A stretch of DNA of 64,000 nucleotides from Nocardia vermiculata NBRC 100427 (GCF_001613265.1 NZ_BDCA01000029.1:30083-94082), one strand, 5' to 3'. Positions 44,400 through 53,663 are shown, numbered from the stretch's first letter. Translations and numbers: made by a program. The notes: generated by a model not told the origin, from the sequence alone.

Positions 44400-44429
44400 C
44401 GACGACCGCTGATCCCACAGCGGGTGTCG
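44400..44429. terminator. Hairpin between converging map and zinc-finger gene
   Basis: CGACGACCGCTG (44400-44411) pairs with CAGCGGGTGTCG (44418-44429) at 10 of 12 positions, with a 6-nt loop. Placed to stop transcripts from both sides. Confidence 0.5.
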
Positions 44430-44471
44430 TTGCGACCGGGCGCGGGTGCGGTCTCGGGTGCGTTGTGTCGT

Positions 44472-44681
44472 TTACCGGGTACGGCTGGTCATAGTGGTCA
44501 ACGGGACCATCCCGGTCCATCCGCAGGGCCGATCACACGAGGCGACGACCGTCGTCGCATCGGTGGCTTCCGCCGCGGCGTGTGCGGGATAGCCGCATTC
44601 GGGACATTTGCCGAAGTAGTCGAGTACCTCATATCTTCCGGGGCTCGGTCCAGCGTTCACAACATTCGTGCGATCGGTCAC
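44472..44681 (-). CDS. Small zinc-finger-like protein
   Basis: 69 residues from GTG 44681, with a strong AGGAGG site four bases upstream, which supports translation. It contains CPECGYPAH and CDRPCGWTG, a CxxC plus a CxxxC pair, so it probably binds one zinc ion. Such short ribbon proteins are common and uncharacterised in Nocardia-type genomes. Transcribed toward the map gene. Confidence 0.7.
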   Translation of the reverse strand: MTDRTNVVNAGPSPGRYEVLDYFGKCPECGYPAHAAAEATDATTVVASCDRPCGWTGMVPLTTMTSRTR

Positions 44682-44790
44682 GGGTCCTCCTCGGTCGTGT
44701 GACGGCGCAGGGTTCGCAGGTCGCGAACGTAACCCGGCACCGCCTGCGAATTCCGCCTTCCGCCCGGCAGCTTGGACATCTCACAACCAC
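44629..44790 (-). CDS. Possible short zinc-ribbon protein
   Basis: About 53 residues if started at GTG 44790. Five cysteines in the pattern CPSC...C...CEPC (CxxC and CxxC with a central Cys) suggest a ribbon. There is no convincing ribosome site, and the end overlaps the start of the next gene by 53 nt, so this is doubtful. The rest of the region up to 45028 shows nothing else. Confidence 0.3.
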   Translation of the reverse strand: MVVRCPSCRAEGGIRRRCRVTFATCEPCAVTRPRRTRDRSHECCERWTEPRKI

Positions 44791-45028
44791 GTCGGGCGTG
44801 CGCTGCGGGTGTGCCACAGTGCGGCGTACCGGTATGCCGACAGCGCAGGATACGCCTTCGACGCAGCGCAGCGCACGGGGCTGACGCAGTGCTGCGCGCC
44901 GGCCCGGAAGCGGTCGGTACGCATAGTGTTTCCCCGTTCGCCCCTGTCGAATTTCATTGTGCGCCACCAAGTATTCAAGCTGTCGTGCTGTTGTGGTCGA
45001 TGCGGATTCGACGGTGGAGGTGACGACG

Positions 45029-45502
45029 GTGGTCAACGAACGGTTGCGTACCGACATGATGACGGTGCTGGAAGGCCTCGACGACCAACTGCGCGGCATC
45101 GCCGAGATCCAGCTGCGCCGTTCCCGGCTGACCGCCACCGCGAGCACCTGTGAACAGCGGATCGAGGTCACGGTCAACGCCGACGGCCTGCTGATCGAGA
45201 CCACGTTCGCCGACGACATCTCGGAACTGACCTATGACGAGATCGCCGCGGGAATGACCGCCGCGGTGCAGCAGGCCGCGGACGAGGTATTGCGACAGGG
45301 TGCGGCACTGATGGAACCGCTGCGCGAGCGCAAGCTGCAGCTGCCCAAACTGTCCGAAATCATCGAGGGGGCACCGGATCTGGGGGAGATGATGCCCACT
45401 GAGCCGCCGGTGCCGAAGCGGCCGGAGGACTATCGCGAACCGGAATCCGACGGACACCTGGACGGCAGTGTGCGCCGCTCCATGGTCTCCGACGAGGACT
45501 GA
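45029..45502 (+). CDS. YbaB/EbfC-like protein (ESX-locus type), copy 1
   Basis: 157 residues from GTG 45029, with GGAGG eight bases upstream (the frame open from 44957 is longer). The core, IEVTVNADGLLIETTF, then DISELTYDEIAAGMTAAVQQAADEVLRQ, has the strand-strand-helix pattern of YbaB/EbfC, nucleoid-associated or DNA-binding proteins. A Pro/Glu-rich tail follows. A paralogue with the same layout is at 53148, also next to a WXG100-like large protein, so it probably serves these secretion loci rather than general DNA binding. Exact role unknown. Confidence 0.75.
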   Translation: MVNERLRTDMMTVLEGLDDQLRGIAEIQLRRSRLTATASTCEQRIEVTVNADGLLIETTFADDISELTYDEIAAGMTAAVQQAADEVLRQGAALMEPLRERKLQLPKLSEIIEGAPDLGEMMPTEPPVPKRPEDYREPESDGHLDGSVRRSMVSDED

Positions 45503-45507
45503 TTCCG

Positions 45508-48240
45508 GTGAGCCTGTATCTCCCACCGCCGGTGCGCCCGATCGCCTGGGTTGCCGGAGCGAGCTGGCCGGACGGCGACGAGGACAAGATGTGGGCGGTG
45601 TCGCGTGCGTGGGAGCAGGCGCACACTGATCTCGCGGCCCAGGTGTCGGGGATCGACGCGGCGAAAAAGGCGGCGATGGCAGCTTTTCCGGCAGGTGACG
45701 CAGCGGACCAGATCGGTCACCTCTTCGATGTGTTTCTCCAGGGAGACCAATCGCTGGCCACGATGGCCGAAGGTTTCAAGACGGTCAGCGAATCGACCTT
45801 CGACGTCGGTACCGAACTCCAGTCGGCCAAGATCAATATCATTGTCTCGCTGTGCATCCTGCTGGTCGAGATCGCCTGGGCGTGGCTGTTCCCGCCCACT
45901 GCTCCGGCGGTCGAGGCTGCGGCGATCGGCACCACCCGTTCGATCGTCAAGTTCATCGCCGACGCCTTGCAGAACGCACTCGAACGCGCCTGGGCGAAAC
46001 TGGGTTTCGCTACCCGCGCCGAACTCAATGGCGCCTCCAGGTACTGGATGAAGCACATCCTCTCCCCTGCGACCTGGCGGGGTATGCGCGGCCAGACCTG
46101 GAAGTACAAGGCCAAGACGATCCTGCCGACGGCGAAAGGTATGGGCGTCTACACCCTGAAATTCGGTGAGGGCGCGCTCTGGGCGCCGGTGACAAACGCG
46201 ATCGTGCAGGGCGCGCAGATCGCGGAGGGGAAGCGGCACGGATTCAACTGGAAGGAGTTCGGCGCGTCCTGGGCGGCCTCGGCGCTGAGCACGATTCCCA
46301 GCCGTGAGCTCGGCCGTTATATGGGTTTCGGGATCAGTAAGCACTTCGGCGGTGCGATCAGCTCGATGCCGTTCCGCTCCGGCTACTTCGCACAGGGGGC
46401 GGTGATCGGTGCGACGGCCGGTGTGTTCGGCAACGTGTTCGGCAACCTCGGTGCGGGCGCGGTGACGGGCGATATCGCCGGCGCTTTCGCCGGCCCCGAA
46501 GGGTGGGTGGGTGCGGCAGGCCGTGGCGCGATGGTCGGTGGAATCCGCGGTATCGGCACGAAGACGACAACCGATTCGTCGGGGGATCCGCGCTTCAACC
46601 TGTGGATGAATCAGAAGGCGCCCTGGGCACCGTCCAGTAACCGTCCGCCGGCCACACCGCACGAGAGCCCGGCGGTGACGCCGCATGCGACCCCCGCGGT
46701 CACGCCGGCACCGACCCCGCATGAGACTCCGGTTGTTTCCCGGGCACCCACTCCAACGGCCCCGGCATCCACCGACACCAGTGGGGCAGTGCCGCACACC
46801 AACTCGGTCCCGACACCTTCGGACGGGTCGAGTTCCAGCAATCACCCGGCGGTCACCCCGTCGGTCGTGCCGAACGAGTCCGGTGCGACCGGTACCGGCG
46901 GCCACGGGCCGACGTGGCCGCTGAGCAATTCCAACCCCGCGATTGCGGCAGAGAGCCATGGTTTCGATTTCGGTTTCGACTCGCCTCCGCCGCGTTCGGC
47001 CACACCGCCATCGTTGTCCTCCGACGTGAGCGACAGCGCGGGACCGGCAGGTACCGGTAATCCGTGGGGGTCACGTCTGGTACCGCCGAGCGGCGCATCG
47101 GTTCCCGGCCCGTCGAGCGCGGTGAACCACATGGGCTCGGGTGCTGAGCATTCCGTCGATACCGTTTACACGGGCAAAGGTAAAGGTAGGGCGTGGGAGT
47201 TCCGGCTGCCGGACGATGCGGACACCGGATACCGTGCGGGCCCGGCAGATTGGACGCCGCAGGCTGCATCGGGGAGTTCACATTCGGGCTTCGGTGACGG
47301 TTCCACCCACCATCCGGGCGATGTCACCGGACCGGTGGGCGCAAGCTCCCACACTTCGTCCCCGGCCCCGCACACTTCGCCGCTGTTTCCACCGGTCGAA
47401 TCGAGTACGAACACCCGGATACCGCCGCCGCTGCACGCCGAGTTGTTCGACGGTGACGGCTCGGTCCCGCACCCGTCGACCATCGGCGTAGCCCACGGTG
47501 ATCCCAGTTCGCAGGGTGTGTCCACGCCCGCCCCGATCCCGCGGCCGACGACGGGTACGCCGAACTTCTCCCGGCCGTTCCCTGATCCTGTGGGACCCCC
47601 GCCACCCGCGCCGACGACGGGGCAGCACGGCGCGTCGCCGAACGAGACCGGGCCGCGTCCGCACCAGCAGCAGCCGAACTTCTCGCGCCCGCTGCCCTCC
47701 TCCGCGCGGCCGGTCGATCCTGCAGTACATCCACCGGTAGCTCCGGTACACCCGCCGGTACCGCCCATGCCGACGCATGCGCCTCCGCCCCCGCCACCGA
47801 CGCACGCGCCGCCGGAACCGCCGGCCGGACCGCCGCATACTCCACCGCCGCCCACTCCTCCCGTGGAGCCGGGCGCGCCGGCTCCCGATCCCAGAGACGA
47901 CAATCCGGCGAATCTGGGGCCGGGCAAGGATTACCGGGCGAAGACGCGGCCGAAGCGGGTGCCGGATATCGGCCCCATGCCGTCGCCTTACGACGCGCCG
48001 GACGCTCCGGGTGAGCAGGAATGGCTGGATGCCGCGCACCTGCCGCCGGCACCGCCGGAGGGGTCGCCGGGCGATCCGGTCGGCCAGAACCCGTTCGGGG
48101 AGGAGCCGGCAGGCGTCAACCCGTTCGGAGAGAATCCGGCGGGCGTCGATCCGGCCGGTGCGAACCCGTTCGGTGACAATCCATTCGGCGACAACCCCGC
48201 CGGGAACGATCCGAATGTCGACAAGCCGCTCGAGTTGTAG
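45508..48240 (+). CDS. WXG100-like secreted protein without recognisable toxin tip
   Basis: 910 residues. The first 110 (ASWPDGDEDKMWAVSRAWEQAHTDL, then FPAGDAADQIGHLFDVFLQGDQ) form the WXG100-like helical domain shared with the giant protein at 53664. Hydrophobic helices follow at 110-135 (IIVSLCILLVEIAWAWLFPP) and around 285-330 (a Gly/Ala-rich channel-like region). From about 370 the protein is a Pro/Ser/Thr-rich linker, then a Pro-rich region (PPPPPPTHAPPEPP). The C-terminus has NPFG-type repeats (about 48090-48215) and ends KPLEL, with no catalytic domain seen. So it may be a structural or disarmed relative of the polymorphic toxin. Confidence 0.8.
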   Translation: MSLYLPPPVRPIAWVAGASWPDGDEDKMWAVSRAWEQAHTDLAAQVSGIDAAKKAAMAAFPAGDAADQIGHLFDVFLQGDQSLATMAEGFKTVSESTFDVGTELQSAKINIIVSLCILLVEIAWAWLFPPTAPAVEAAAIGTTRSIVKFIADALQNALERAWAKLGFATRAELNGASRYWMKHILSPATWRGMRGQTWKYKAKTILPTAKGMGVYTLKFGEGALWAPVTNAIVQGAQIAEGKRHGFNWKEFGASWAASALSTIPSRELGRYMGFGISKHFGGAISSMPFRSGYFAQGAVIGATAGVFGNVFGNLGAGAVTGDIAGAFAGPEGWVGAAGRGAMVGGIRGIGTKTTTDSSGDPRFNLWMNQKAPWAPSSNRPPATPHESPAVTPHATPAVTPAPTPHETPVVSRAPTPTAPASTDTSGAVPHTNSVPTPSDGSSSSNHPAVTPSVVPNESGATGTGGHGPTWPLSNSNPAIAAESHGFDFGFDSPPPRSATPPSLSSDVSDSAGPAGTGNPWGSRLVPPSGASVPGPSSAVNHMGSGAEHSVDTVYTGKGKGRAWEFRLPDDADTGYRAGPADWTPQAASGSSHSGFGDGSTHHPGDVTGPVGASSHTSSPAPHTSPLFPPVESSTNTRIPPPLHAELFDGDGSVPHPSTIGVAHGDPSSQGVSTPAPIPRPTTGTPNFSRPFPDPVGPPPPAPTTGQHGASPNETGPRPHQQQPNFSRPLPSSARPVDPAVHPPVAPVHPPVPPMPTHAPPPPPPTHAPPEPPAGPPHTPPPPTPPVEPGAPAPDPRDDNPANLGPGKDYRAKTRPKRVPDIGPMPSPYDAPDAPGEQEWLDAAHLPPAPPEGSPGDPVGQNPFGEEPAGVNPFGENPAGVDPAGANPFGDNPFGDNPAGNDPNVDKPLEL

Positions 48241-48261
48241 GCACACAGGCAGGGACCGAAT

Positions 48262-48594
48262 ATGGCCGATTACATCGAGGTGGATACCGACGCGCTGATC
48301 CGAGCCGCCGATCTGCCCGAGGAAGTTTCGCAACGGGTTCGGGCGGTGATCGACACCTTGAACGGAACATTGACCGGCATCGAGGACGATGCGACCAATC
48401 AGCCGTGGGGAAATGACAAGTCCGGCAAGAAGTTCGCCGACGGCGACAAGGGCTACAAGACGTCGCGGCAGAACCTGATCGAGGGTGGTTACAGCATGGC
48501 CGACGCGCTACACGAGTTCGGTGCGGGGGAGCGGTCGGCGGCCGAGCAATTCCAGGCCGCCGAAGGCGGCGCTACCGAGGGGCTCGGTGGCTGA
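48262..48594 (+). CDS. Small WXG-like ESX substrate, copy 1
   Basis: 110 residues, starting MADYIEVDTDALIRAADLPEEVSQRV. Helix-turn-helix shape with the turn NQPWGNDKSGKKF, a WG-type variant of the WXG motif. The protein at 52831 has the same turn (SPWGNDTLGAQF). Such small helical proteins dimerise with PE/PPE or WXG100 partners and are secreted by ESX (type VII) systems. It sits just before the large WXG/PPE-like gene. Confidence 0.8.
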   Translation: MADYIEVDTDALIRAADLPEEVSQRVRAVIDTLNGTLTGIEDDATNQPWGNDKSGKKFADGDKGYKTSRQNLIEGGYSMADALHEFGAGERSAAEQFQAAEGGATEGLGG

Positions 48595-48595
48595 C

Positions 48596-51439
48596 ATGAC
48601 GATGCCCAATGCGGATACCACGGAGTGGACTCAGGTTCTGGGGTCGGCGAATGCCGGAAAGCTGCAATTCGATACGAAGGACATCAAGGCCGCGACCGAT
48701 GCCGCAGCGCAGTTGATCGCGAATCTGCAAGCGCTGGCGCAATCGGTGCGCGATGCTCGAGCCGATTCGGTGGGAGCCTTCAGCATGCTGCAATCCAGCC
48801 GCGACCTGGCGGGGGTGTACAGCAAACACGGTACGGCGCTGTACGACTCACTGATGACCCATGCGAATGTGGTGCGCGATCAGTTCGCCACCTTCGTTGC
48901 CGCCGGTAAGACCTTCGACGCACACGAGGACAGCTCGACCTTCAACTTCGACAGCCTGGCCAACCCCAAGAATGCCACCAGTAATGTCACGGTCCCCACC
49001 GCGACCGCGACCGGCAGTGTGGTCGCCGACCTCGGAATGTCCGTGCTGGACGACAGTTGGAGCATGCCGAGCTTCCCCGAAGCGATTCAGGGATACGGTG
49101 GCAAAACCGATTCCGTCACAATCAATATCGAGAATGCCGACAGCCTGGACTGGGATCAGTTGATCGAGTTGGGGCAGACGATTCACTCGGGTCCGCCGAT
49201 GGAACTGTCCGGATTCTGGGACGGGATGTCGACCGCGCTGACGAATCATCTGACGAAATATGTCGACCAGATCGCCAAACTTCAGGCCGACTGGACCGGG
49301 GATTCCTCGGCCGCTGCGGTGAATGCGGTACGAAACTACAAGAACAGCGCGCAGGATCTTATCGATGCGATCGAGGTGACGGGCGCGAGCCTGCGCTATA
49401 CCAGTGATTGGCTGGAGGCCACCCGAAAGTCGATGCCGGCGCCGGGAGCGAAGGAAAAGACGGGCTGCAAGAACCACCACACCGACGAGTTCCGTGGCTA
49501 CTACAAGAAGTATTACGCCGAGCCGATGAAGTCCACGATCTCCACGATCCCGACCATCGAGATCCCCGGAAAGGCCGAGGGCGACAGTACTTCGGGCAAC
49601 GGGAACGGCAACGGAAACGGTCAAGGCAACGGCAACGGCCAGGGTGACGGAAACGGTCAAGGGAGCGGCAACGGCCAGGGGAACGGCAACGGCCAAGGTG
49701 ACGGGAACGGTCAAGGCGACGGGAACGGGCAGGGCAGCGGGAGTGCGACCACCCAGGAACAGTTGCAGGAGGCCTACAACGAGGGCTATGAAGCCGGTTA
49801 CGAGGAGGGCTCCGGCGCCGGCAACGGGCAGGGGAGCGGCGAGGGCAGCGATAGTGGGAACGGCCAGGGCTACGGCCAAGGCAACGGGAACGGGAACGGG
49901 AACGGGCAGGGGTACGGCTCCGGCAGCGGTGCAGGGGACGGGAGCGGCGAGGGCTCCGGCAGTGGAGAAGGCTCGAGCAGTGGGTCCGGGTCCGGCAGCG
50001 GTACGGGCTACGGGAGCGGCGAAGGGGAGGGCAGTGACTATGTGCCCACCAATGGTGACGTCTCCGGTAGCGGTGACGGGACCGGGGGTTCCGGCGAATA
50101 CGGGTCCGGTTACGGAAGCGGTTACGGCGGTGGTTCCTACGGCGGTGGATCCGGCTCCTCCGGACAGGGATCGAGCCGCAACGGTAGTGGTTCGGGCAGC
50201 GGCGGGGCGAACAACTCGCAGCAGCTGCAGAACCTCGACGACCTGCTGAATTCCTATGGGCTGGGCGGTACCGGCACCGGGTCGTCCGGAGGTAGTTCGT
50301 CGCCTGGCAGCACACCGTTCTCGGGGCGTGGCAGCAATGGCTCCGGCAGTAGTGGCTCCGGCTCGGGGACCGGTGGGTCGGGAACGGGGTCGTCCACGGT
50401 TCCCTCGAGTCTCGGTAAGACCACGCAGCCCGGTGCGGGGGCGAACAAGAACAATCAGCAACTGCCGTCGCTGGATGAGTTGCTGTCCGGGCTCGTGGGA
50501 CAACAGGATTCCGCGGTGCCCACCAACGGGGACGTGGATCCGTACGGCGAATCGGTGACCACGGGCAGTGCGAATCCGCTGGAGTCCCCGTTCTCGGGCG
50601 GCACCACGACGGAATCTCCGCGATCGACGCCACTGGATTCCCTGCTGGGGAACCGCACCGGCACGTCCGATCCGGCCGACCCGCTCGAGTCACTGGTCAC
50701 CGGGGGTGAGCAGGCACTCACGCAGCTCGGGCAGCAGGCCCACGACGCGTTGGCGGGCCTGGGGCAACTGCTGCACGGCATCCCCGGATTCGATCAACTG
50801 CTCGCGAGCAATCCACAACTGAGTGACCTGTTGTCGGGGATCCCGGGGCTCGACCAGCTGGTTCCCGGCGGCACCGGCCTGGAGGGTCTGTCGGCCGGCA
50901 ATCCGGAGCTGAGCAAGCTGCTGTCCAGCATCCCCGGTCTCGACGAATTGCTGACCGGGTCCTCGGACGATCCCACGCAGGGGCTGGCCGATCGGTTGCG
51001 TCAACTCGGCGAGACCCCCGGCCTCGAGGGCCTGTCCGATGTCGCGGACCACCTTGATCCGGGGAGCGGCGGTGCAGACAGTTCCGGAGGTGGCGGTGCG
51101 GCCGACTTCGGCGGTGCGGCATCGAACCTGGCAGGTGCGGACGATACGACCACCCCGCAACAGCTCGAGCAACCGCGTCAGCCCGACAGGTTCCCGCGGG
51201 CTTCCCTGGCCGCGGATCTCGCCTCCTACGGCCCGGGTGCTCAGGATCCGAACGACCAGCAGGCCGGTCAGCCGGGGCAACCCGGTCAGCCCGGGATGGC
51301 GGGTACTCCGGCCTCGAGTGCCGCGAACGGTGGCGGGCAGGGCCAGCATCGGCGCCCGAAGTATCTGACCTCTACGGATTGGCTCGACGACGCGATGGGG
51401 GAGACCCCTTTCCGGGTCAAGCCGGTGATCGAACCATGA
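48596..51439 (+). CDS. Large WXG/PPE-like secreted protein with Gly-rich repeats
   Basis: 947 residues from ATG 48596, two bases after the previous stop. Residues 1-310 are helical, with a canonical WXG motif in LQADWTGDSSAAAVNAVRNY and FWDGMSTALTNHL. The middle is a low-complexity tail: GNGQG repeats, then Ser/Gly/Tyr-rich sequence. Later come helical repeats, with NP(Q/E)LS(D/K)LLS(G/S)IPGLD twice, and the block LDELLSG near it. A collagen-like QPGQPGQPG segment precedes the C-terminus. An EspG gene follows 10 nt later, the usual partner of PPE-type substrates, so it is probably an ESX substrate with a surface stalk. Confidence 0.8.
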   Translation: MTMPNADTTEWTQVLGSANAGKLQFDTKDIKAATDAAAQLIANLQALAQSVRDARADSVGAFSMLQSSRDLAGVYSKHGTALYDSLMTHANVVRDQFATFVAAGKTFDAHEDSSTFNFDSLANPKNATSNVTVPTATATGSVVADLGMSVLDDSWSMPSFPEAIQGYGGKTDSVTINIENADSLDWDQLIELGQTIHSGPPMELSGFWDGMSTALTNHLTKYVDQIAKLQADWTGDSSAAAVNAVRNYKNSAQDLIDAIEVTGASLRYTSDWLEATRKSMPAPGAKEKTGCKNHHTDEFRGYYKKYYAEPMKSTISTIPTIEIPGKAEGDSTSGNGNGNGNGQGNGNGQGDGNGQGSGNGQGNGNGQGDGNGQGDGNGQGSGSATTQEQLQEAYNEGYEAGYEEGSGAGNGQGSGEGSDSGNGQGYGQGNGNGNGNGQGYGSGSGAGDGSGEGSGSGEGSSSGSGSGSGTGYGSGEGEGSDYVPTNGDVSGSGDGTGGSGEYGSGYGSGYGGGSYGGGSGSSGQGSSRNGSGSGSGGANNSQQLQNLDDLLNSYGLGGTGTGSSGGSSSPGSTPFSGRGSNGSGSSGSGSGTGGSGTGSSTVPSSLGKTTQPGAGANKNNQQLPSLDELLSGLVGQQDSAVPTNGDVDPYGESVTTGSANPLESPFSGGTTTESPRSTPLDSLLGNRTGTSDPADPLESLVTGGEQALTQLGQQAHDALAGLGQLLHGIPGFDQLLASNPQLSDLLSGIPGLDQLVPGGTGLEGLSAGNPELSKLLSSIPGLDELLTGSSDDPTQGLADRLRQLGETPGLEGLSDVADHLDPGSGGADSSGGGGAADFGGAASNLAGADDTTTPQQLEQPRQPDRFPRASLAADLASYGPGAQDPNDQQAGQPGQPGQPGMAGTPASSAANGGGQGQHRRPKYLTSTDWLDDAMGETPFRVKPVIEP
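49593..49743 (+). repeat. GNGQG coding tandem repeat
   Basis: Within the large WXG/PPE-like gene, short units such as GGCAACGGCCAGGG (coding GNGQG and GDGNGQ variants) repeat about ten times in imperfect tandem. Less regular Gly/Ser-rich coding sequence goes on to about 50210. Confidence 0.85.
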
Positions 51440-51449
51440 GCGGGGAACA

Positions 51450-52232
51450 GTGAACAGGTGGACTCTGACAGACCTGGAATACAAGGTGCTGTGCGACACC
51501 AGGTTTTTCGGGCTGGTGCCGTCGATGTTCAGCATCACCAGTCGAATCCCCTACATGGACGAATACGAGCGCGAATGGCACCGTGCCCGAGCGGAACTGG
51601 CGGCCCGCGAGGACAGCGCTTTCGAAGCGATCGTGGACACCATGGTGCTGCCCGAGGTGCTGGTCGGCGGTGAGGTCTGGCAGGACAGCGATTTCGACAA
51701 CCCGCAGAAGCGGGTGCGCTTCTACGCCGGGCGGCTCGGCTCGCGCGGATTTCTGGTGACTCAGCTTCCGGGGGAAACCATCAACCACGCCGCGGGATTC
51801 ACGATCACGGCATGTGATCCGCGGGCACTCGGGGAGACGGTCGCCGGTTTGATACCCGCTGCCGAGCCCGGCCGCCGCGGACCGATCGAACTCGACATCA
51901 GCGGTACCGGTGACCGGTCCCGCGCGGGTGGTTCGATGATCGCCGACGACGACGATGACGACGACGGGCTGACCAGTTCGGCCTTCTTCGACCTACCCGC
52001 AACCCACTGCGGCACCGTCCGGTTGACCCAGGGCCGATCCAAATTCGGTCCCCGCGGCCGGCTCTCGGTCGCGCGCTTGTGGCGAGACCTGCCCGGCGAC
52101 GGCCGGTACGTGATGCCGTTGGAGGACCCGGCACCGATCGCGACGGGGATGGGATCGGCGGGACTGATCGAGTGGATCGACACCGAGGCCGAGCACATTC
52201 TGCAGCGGATGAACGACTATCAGGAGGAGTAG
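51450..52232 (+). CDS. EspG-family ESX chaperone
   Basis: 260 residues from GTG 51450. It starts MNRWTLTDLEYKVLCDTRFFG, and the later blocks (RVRFYAGRLGSRGFLVTQLPGETI, AFFDLPATHCGTVRLT and GSAGLIEWIDTEAEHILQRM) fit the EspG family, which binds PPE-type substrates in the cytoplasm and delivers them to the ESX membrane complex. A poly-Asp stretch (DDDDDDDG) lies in the loop near residue 165-175. Directly downstream of its probable client. No EccC, EccD or mycosin gene is in the window. Confidence 0.88.
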   Translation: MNRWTLTDLEYKVLCDTRFFGLVPSMFSITSRIPYMDEYEREWHRARAELAAREDSAFEAIVDTMVLPEVLVGGEVWQDSDFDNPQKRVRFYAGRLGSRGFLVTQLPGETINHAAGFTITACDPRALGETVAGLIPAAEPGRRGPIELDISGTGDRSRAGGSMIADDDDDDDGLTSSAFFDLPATHCGTVRLTQGRSKFGPRGRLSVARLWRDLPGDGRYVMPLEDPAPIATGMGSAGLIEWIDTEAEHILQRMNDYQEE

Positions 52233-52239
52233 CTGCCTG

Positions 52240-52683
52240 CTATGCCTCGAGCAGCAGGGTGACCGGTCCATCGTTCACCAGGGATACCTGCATATGGGCA
52301 CCGAAACGGCCGGTTGCGACGGTGGCGCCCAGCCCACGCAGGGTATCGGCGAAGGTGGTGACCAGTGGTTCGGCAATCGGCCCGGGCGCGGCGGCCGACC
52401 AGGAGGGGCGGCGGCCCTTGGCGGTATCGGCATAGAGCGTGAACTGGCTGACCACCAGGATCGGTGCGCCCAGGTCGGCCGCGGAACGCTCACCGTCCAG
52501 AATGCGGAGCCGGAACAGCTTGTCGGCCAGCGATTTCGCCATGGCCTCGGTATCGGTTTCGGTAACGCCCACCAGGGCGAGCAGGCCGTGCGGCACACCG
52601 GCTGCCGGCGGATCGATCTGCCCGACCACCTCGTCGGCGACCGTGACCCGGGCGGAGGCGACTCGCTGTACCAGGATTCGCAT
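52240..52683 (-). CDS. dtd: D-aminoacyl-tRNA deacylase
   Basis: 147 residues from ATG 52683, giving the family start MRILVQRVASARVTV. The catalytic SQFTLYAD motif and the NDGPVTLLLEA (Gly-cis-Pro equivalent at GP) block are present. It removes D-amino acids from mischarged tRNA. It sits in inverse orientation between the two secretion units. Confidence 0.97.
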   Translation of the reverse strand: MRILVQRVASARVTVADEVVGQIDPPAAGVPHGLLALVGVTETDTEAMAKSLADKLFRLRILDGERSAADLGAPILVVSQFTLYADTAKGRRPSWSAAAPGPIAEPLVTTFADTLRGLGATVATGRFGAHMQVSLVNDGPVTLLLEA

Positions 52684-52830
52684 GACTCCATTGTGGAGTA
52701 TCGGTCCAGTGATTTCCGATCCGGACATGGGGTGTTCACATCGTCGCCACCGATGATTCTCCCGCCACTGTCATGGTCGGAACCAGCGCTTCCGGGGGCG
52801 ACCCGGTAGGTGGGACGGAGGGAGCCGACA

Positions 52831-53151
52831 ATGGCGGACGAGATCGAAGTCGAAGTGACCACACTCCGTACCGCTGCCGGAAAGACGCAGGATGTGCGTG
52901 ATCACATCGAGCAGGTGCTGACCAGATTGCACGGCCGGACGAGTCACTACGGCAGCCCCTGGGGCAATGACACACTCGGCGCGCAGTTCGCCGGAAGTGG
53001 TGCAGGCGACGGCTATCTGGCTGCTCACGACAATATGGTCGGCGGTGCGCGCGGCTTCGCCGACGCCTTTCAGAAGGTCTCCGACGGGCAAACCGACAGT
53101 GCCACCTATCTGGAGACGATGGAACACGGCAATACCGACGGATTCCGATGA
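52831..53151 (+). CDS. Small WXG-like ESX substrate, copy 2
   Basis: 106 residues from ATG 52831 with GGAGGGAG eight bases upstream. Helical, with the turn SPWGNDTLGAQFAGSG; similar shape to the one at 48262. ATGA overlap with the YbaB-like gene. First gene of the second unit, where the order is small protein, YbaB-like, giant toxin. Confidence 0.8.
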   Translation: MADEIEVEVTTLRTAAGKTQDVRDHIEQVLTRLHGRTSHYGSPWGNDTLGAQFAGSGAGDGYLAAHDNMVGGARGFADAFQKVSDGQTDSATYLETMEHGNTDGFR

Positions 53152-53648
53152 CGAACGAACATATGCAGTCCGAGCTGGCGGGCATTCTCGGTGAAGCCAA
53201 GCAGCAGTTGCGCGTCATCGCCCGAATCCAGCGCGACCGTGCGGAATTGACCGGCACCGCATCCGTGCGCAAGAACCGGGTCACGGTGAGTGTGAATGCC
53301 GACGGCACCGTGGTGGAAACGAAGTTCGGCGCCGGAATCGAGGATCTGAGCTATCCGGAGATCGCCCGCGCGGTAACGGAGGCGGCGCAGCAGGCGGCCG
53401 AGGAGCTGGCGGACAAGCATCGGGAGTTGACGGCGCCCCTGCAACAGCGCCGCGCCAAGCTGCCCACACTCACCGATCTCATCGAGGACATGCCCGACGT
53501 GCGGCTGCCTACGGCGCCCGAACCGTCACTGGCGCCGCCGGATTCACCCGAACGCGATGTCGGTTACGGTGCCGACGAGCTGCGGTTCGAGGATGCGGAG
53601 AGTTATCCGGCCGCACCGGAACGCCGGATCACCGATTCCAGCTGGTAG
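53148..53648 (+). CDS. YbaB/EbfC-like protein (ESX-locus type), copy 2
   Basis: 166 residues, starting ATG in the ATGA overlap. The core RVTVSVNADGTVVETKFGAGIEDLSYPEIARAVTEAAQQAAEELAD matches the copy at 45029 in pattern and position, including a Pro/Glu-rich tail after LPTLTDLIEDMPDVRLP. The gene is 15 nt before the giant ORF. The constant association with WXG100-like large proteins suggests a chaperone or assembly role, not proven. Confidence 0.78.
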   Translation: MTNEHMQSELAGILGEAKQQLRVIARIQRDRAELTGTASVRKNRVTVSVNADGTVVETKFGAGIEDLSYPEIARAVTEAAQQAAEELADKHRELTAPLQQRRAKLPTLTDLIEDMPDVRLPTAPEPSLAPPDSPERDVGYGADELRFEDAESYPAAPERRITDSSW

Positions 53649-53663
53649 TCCGGTGAGCCGCGC

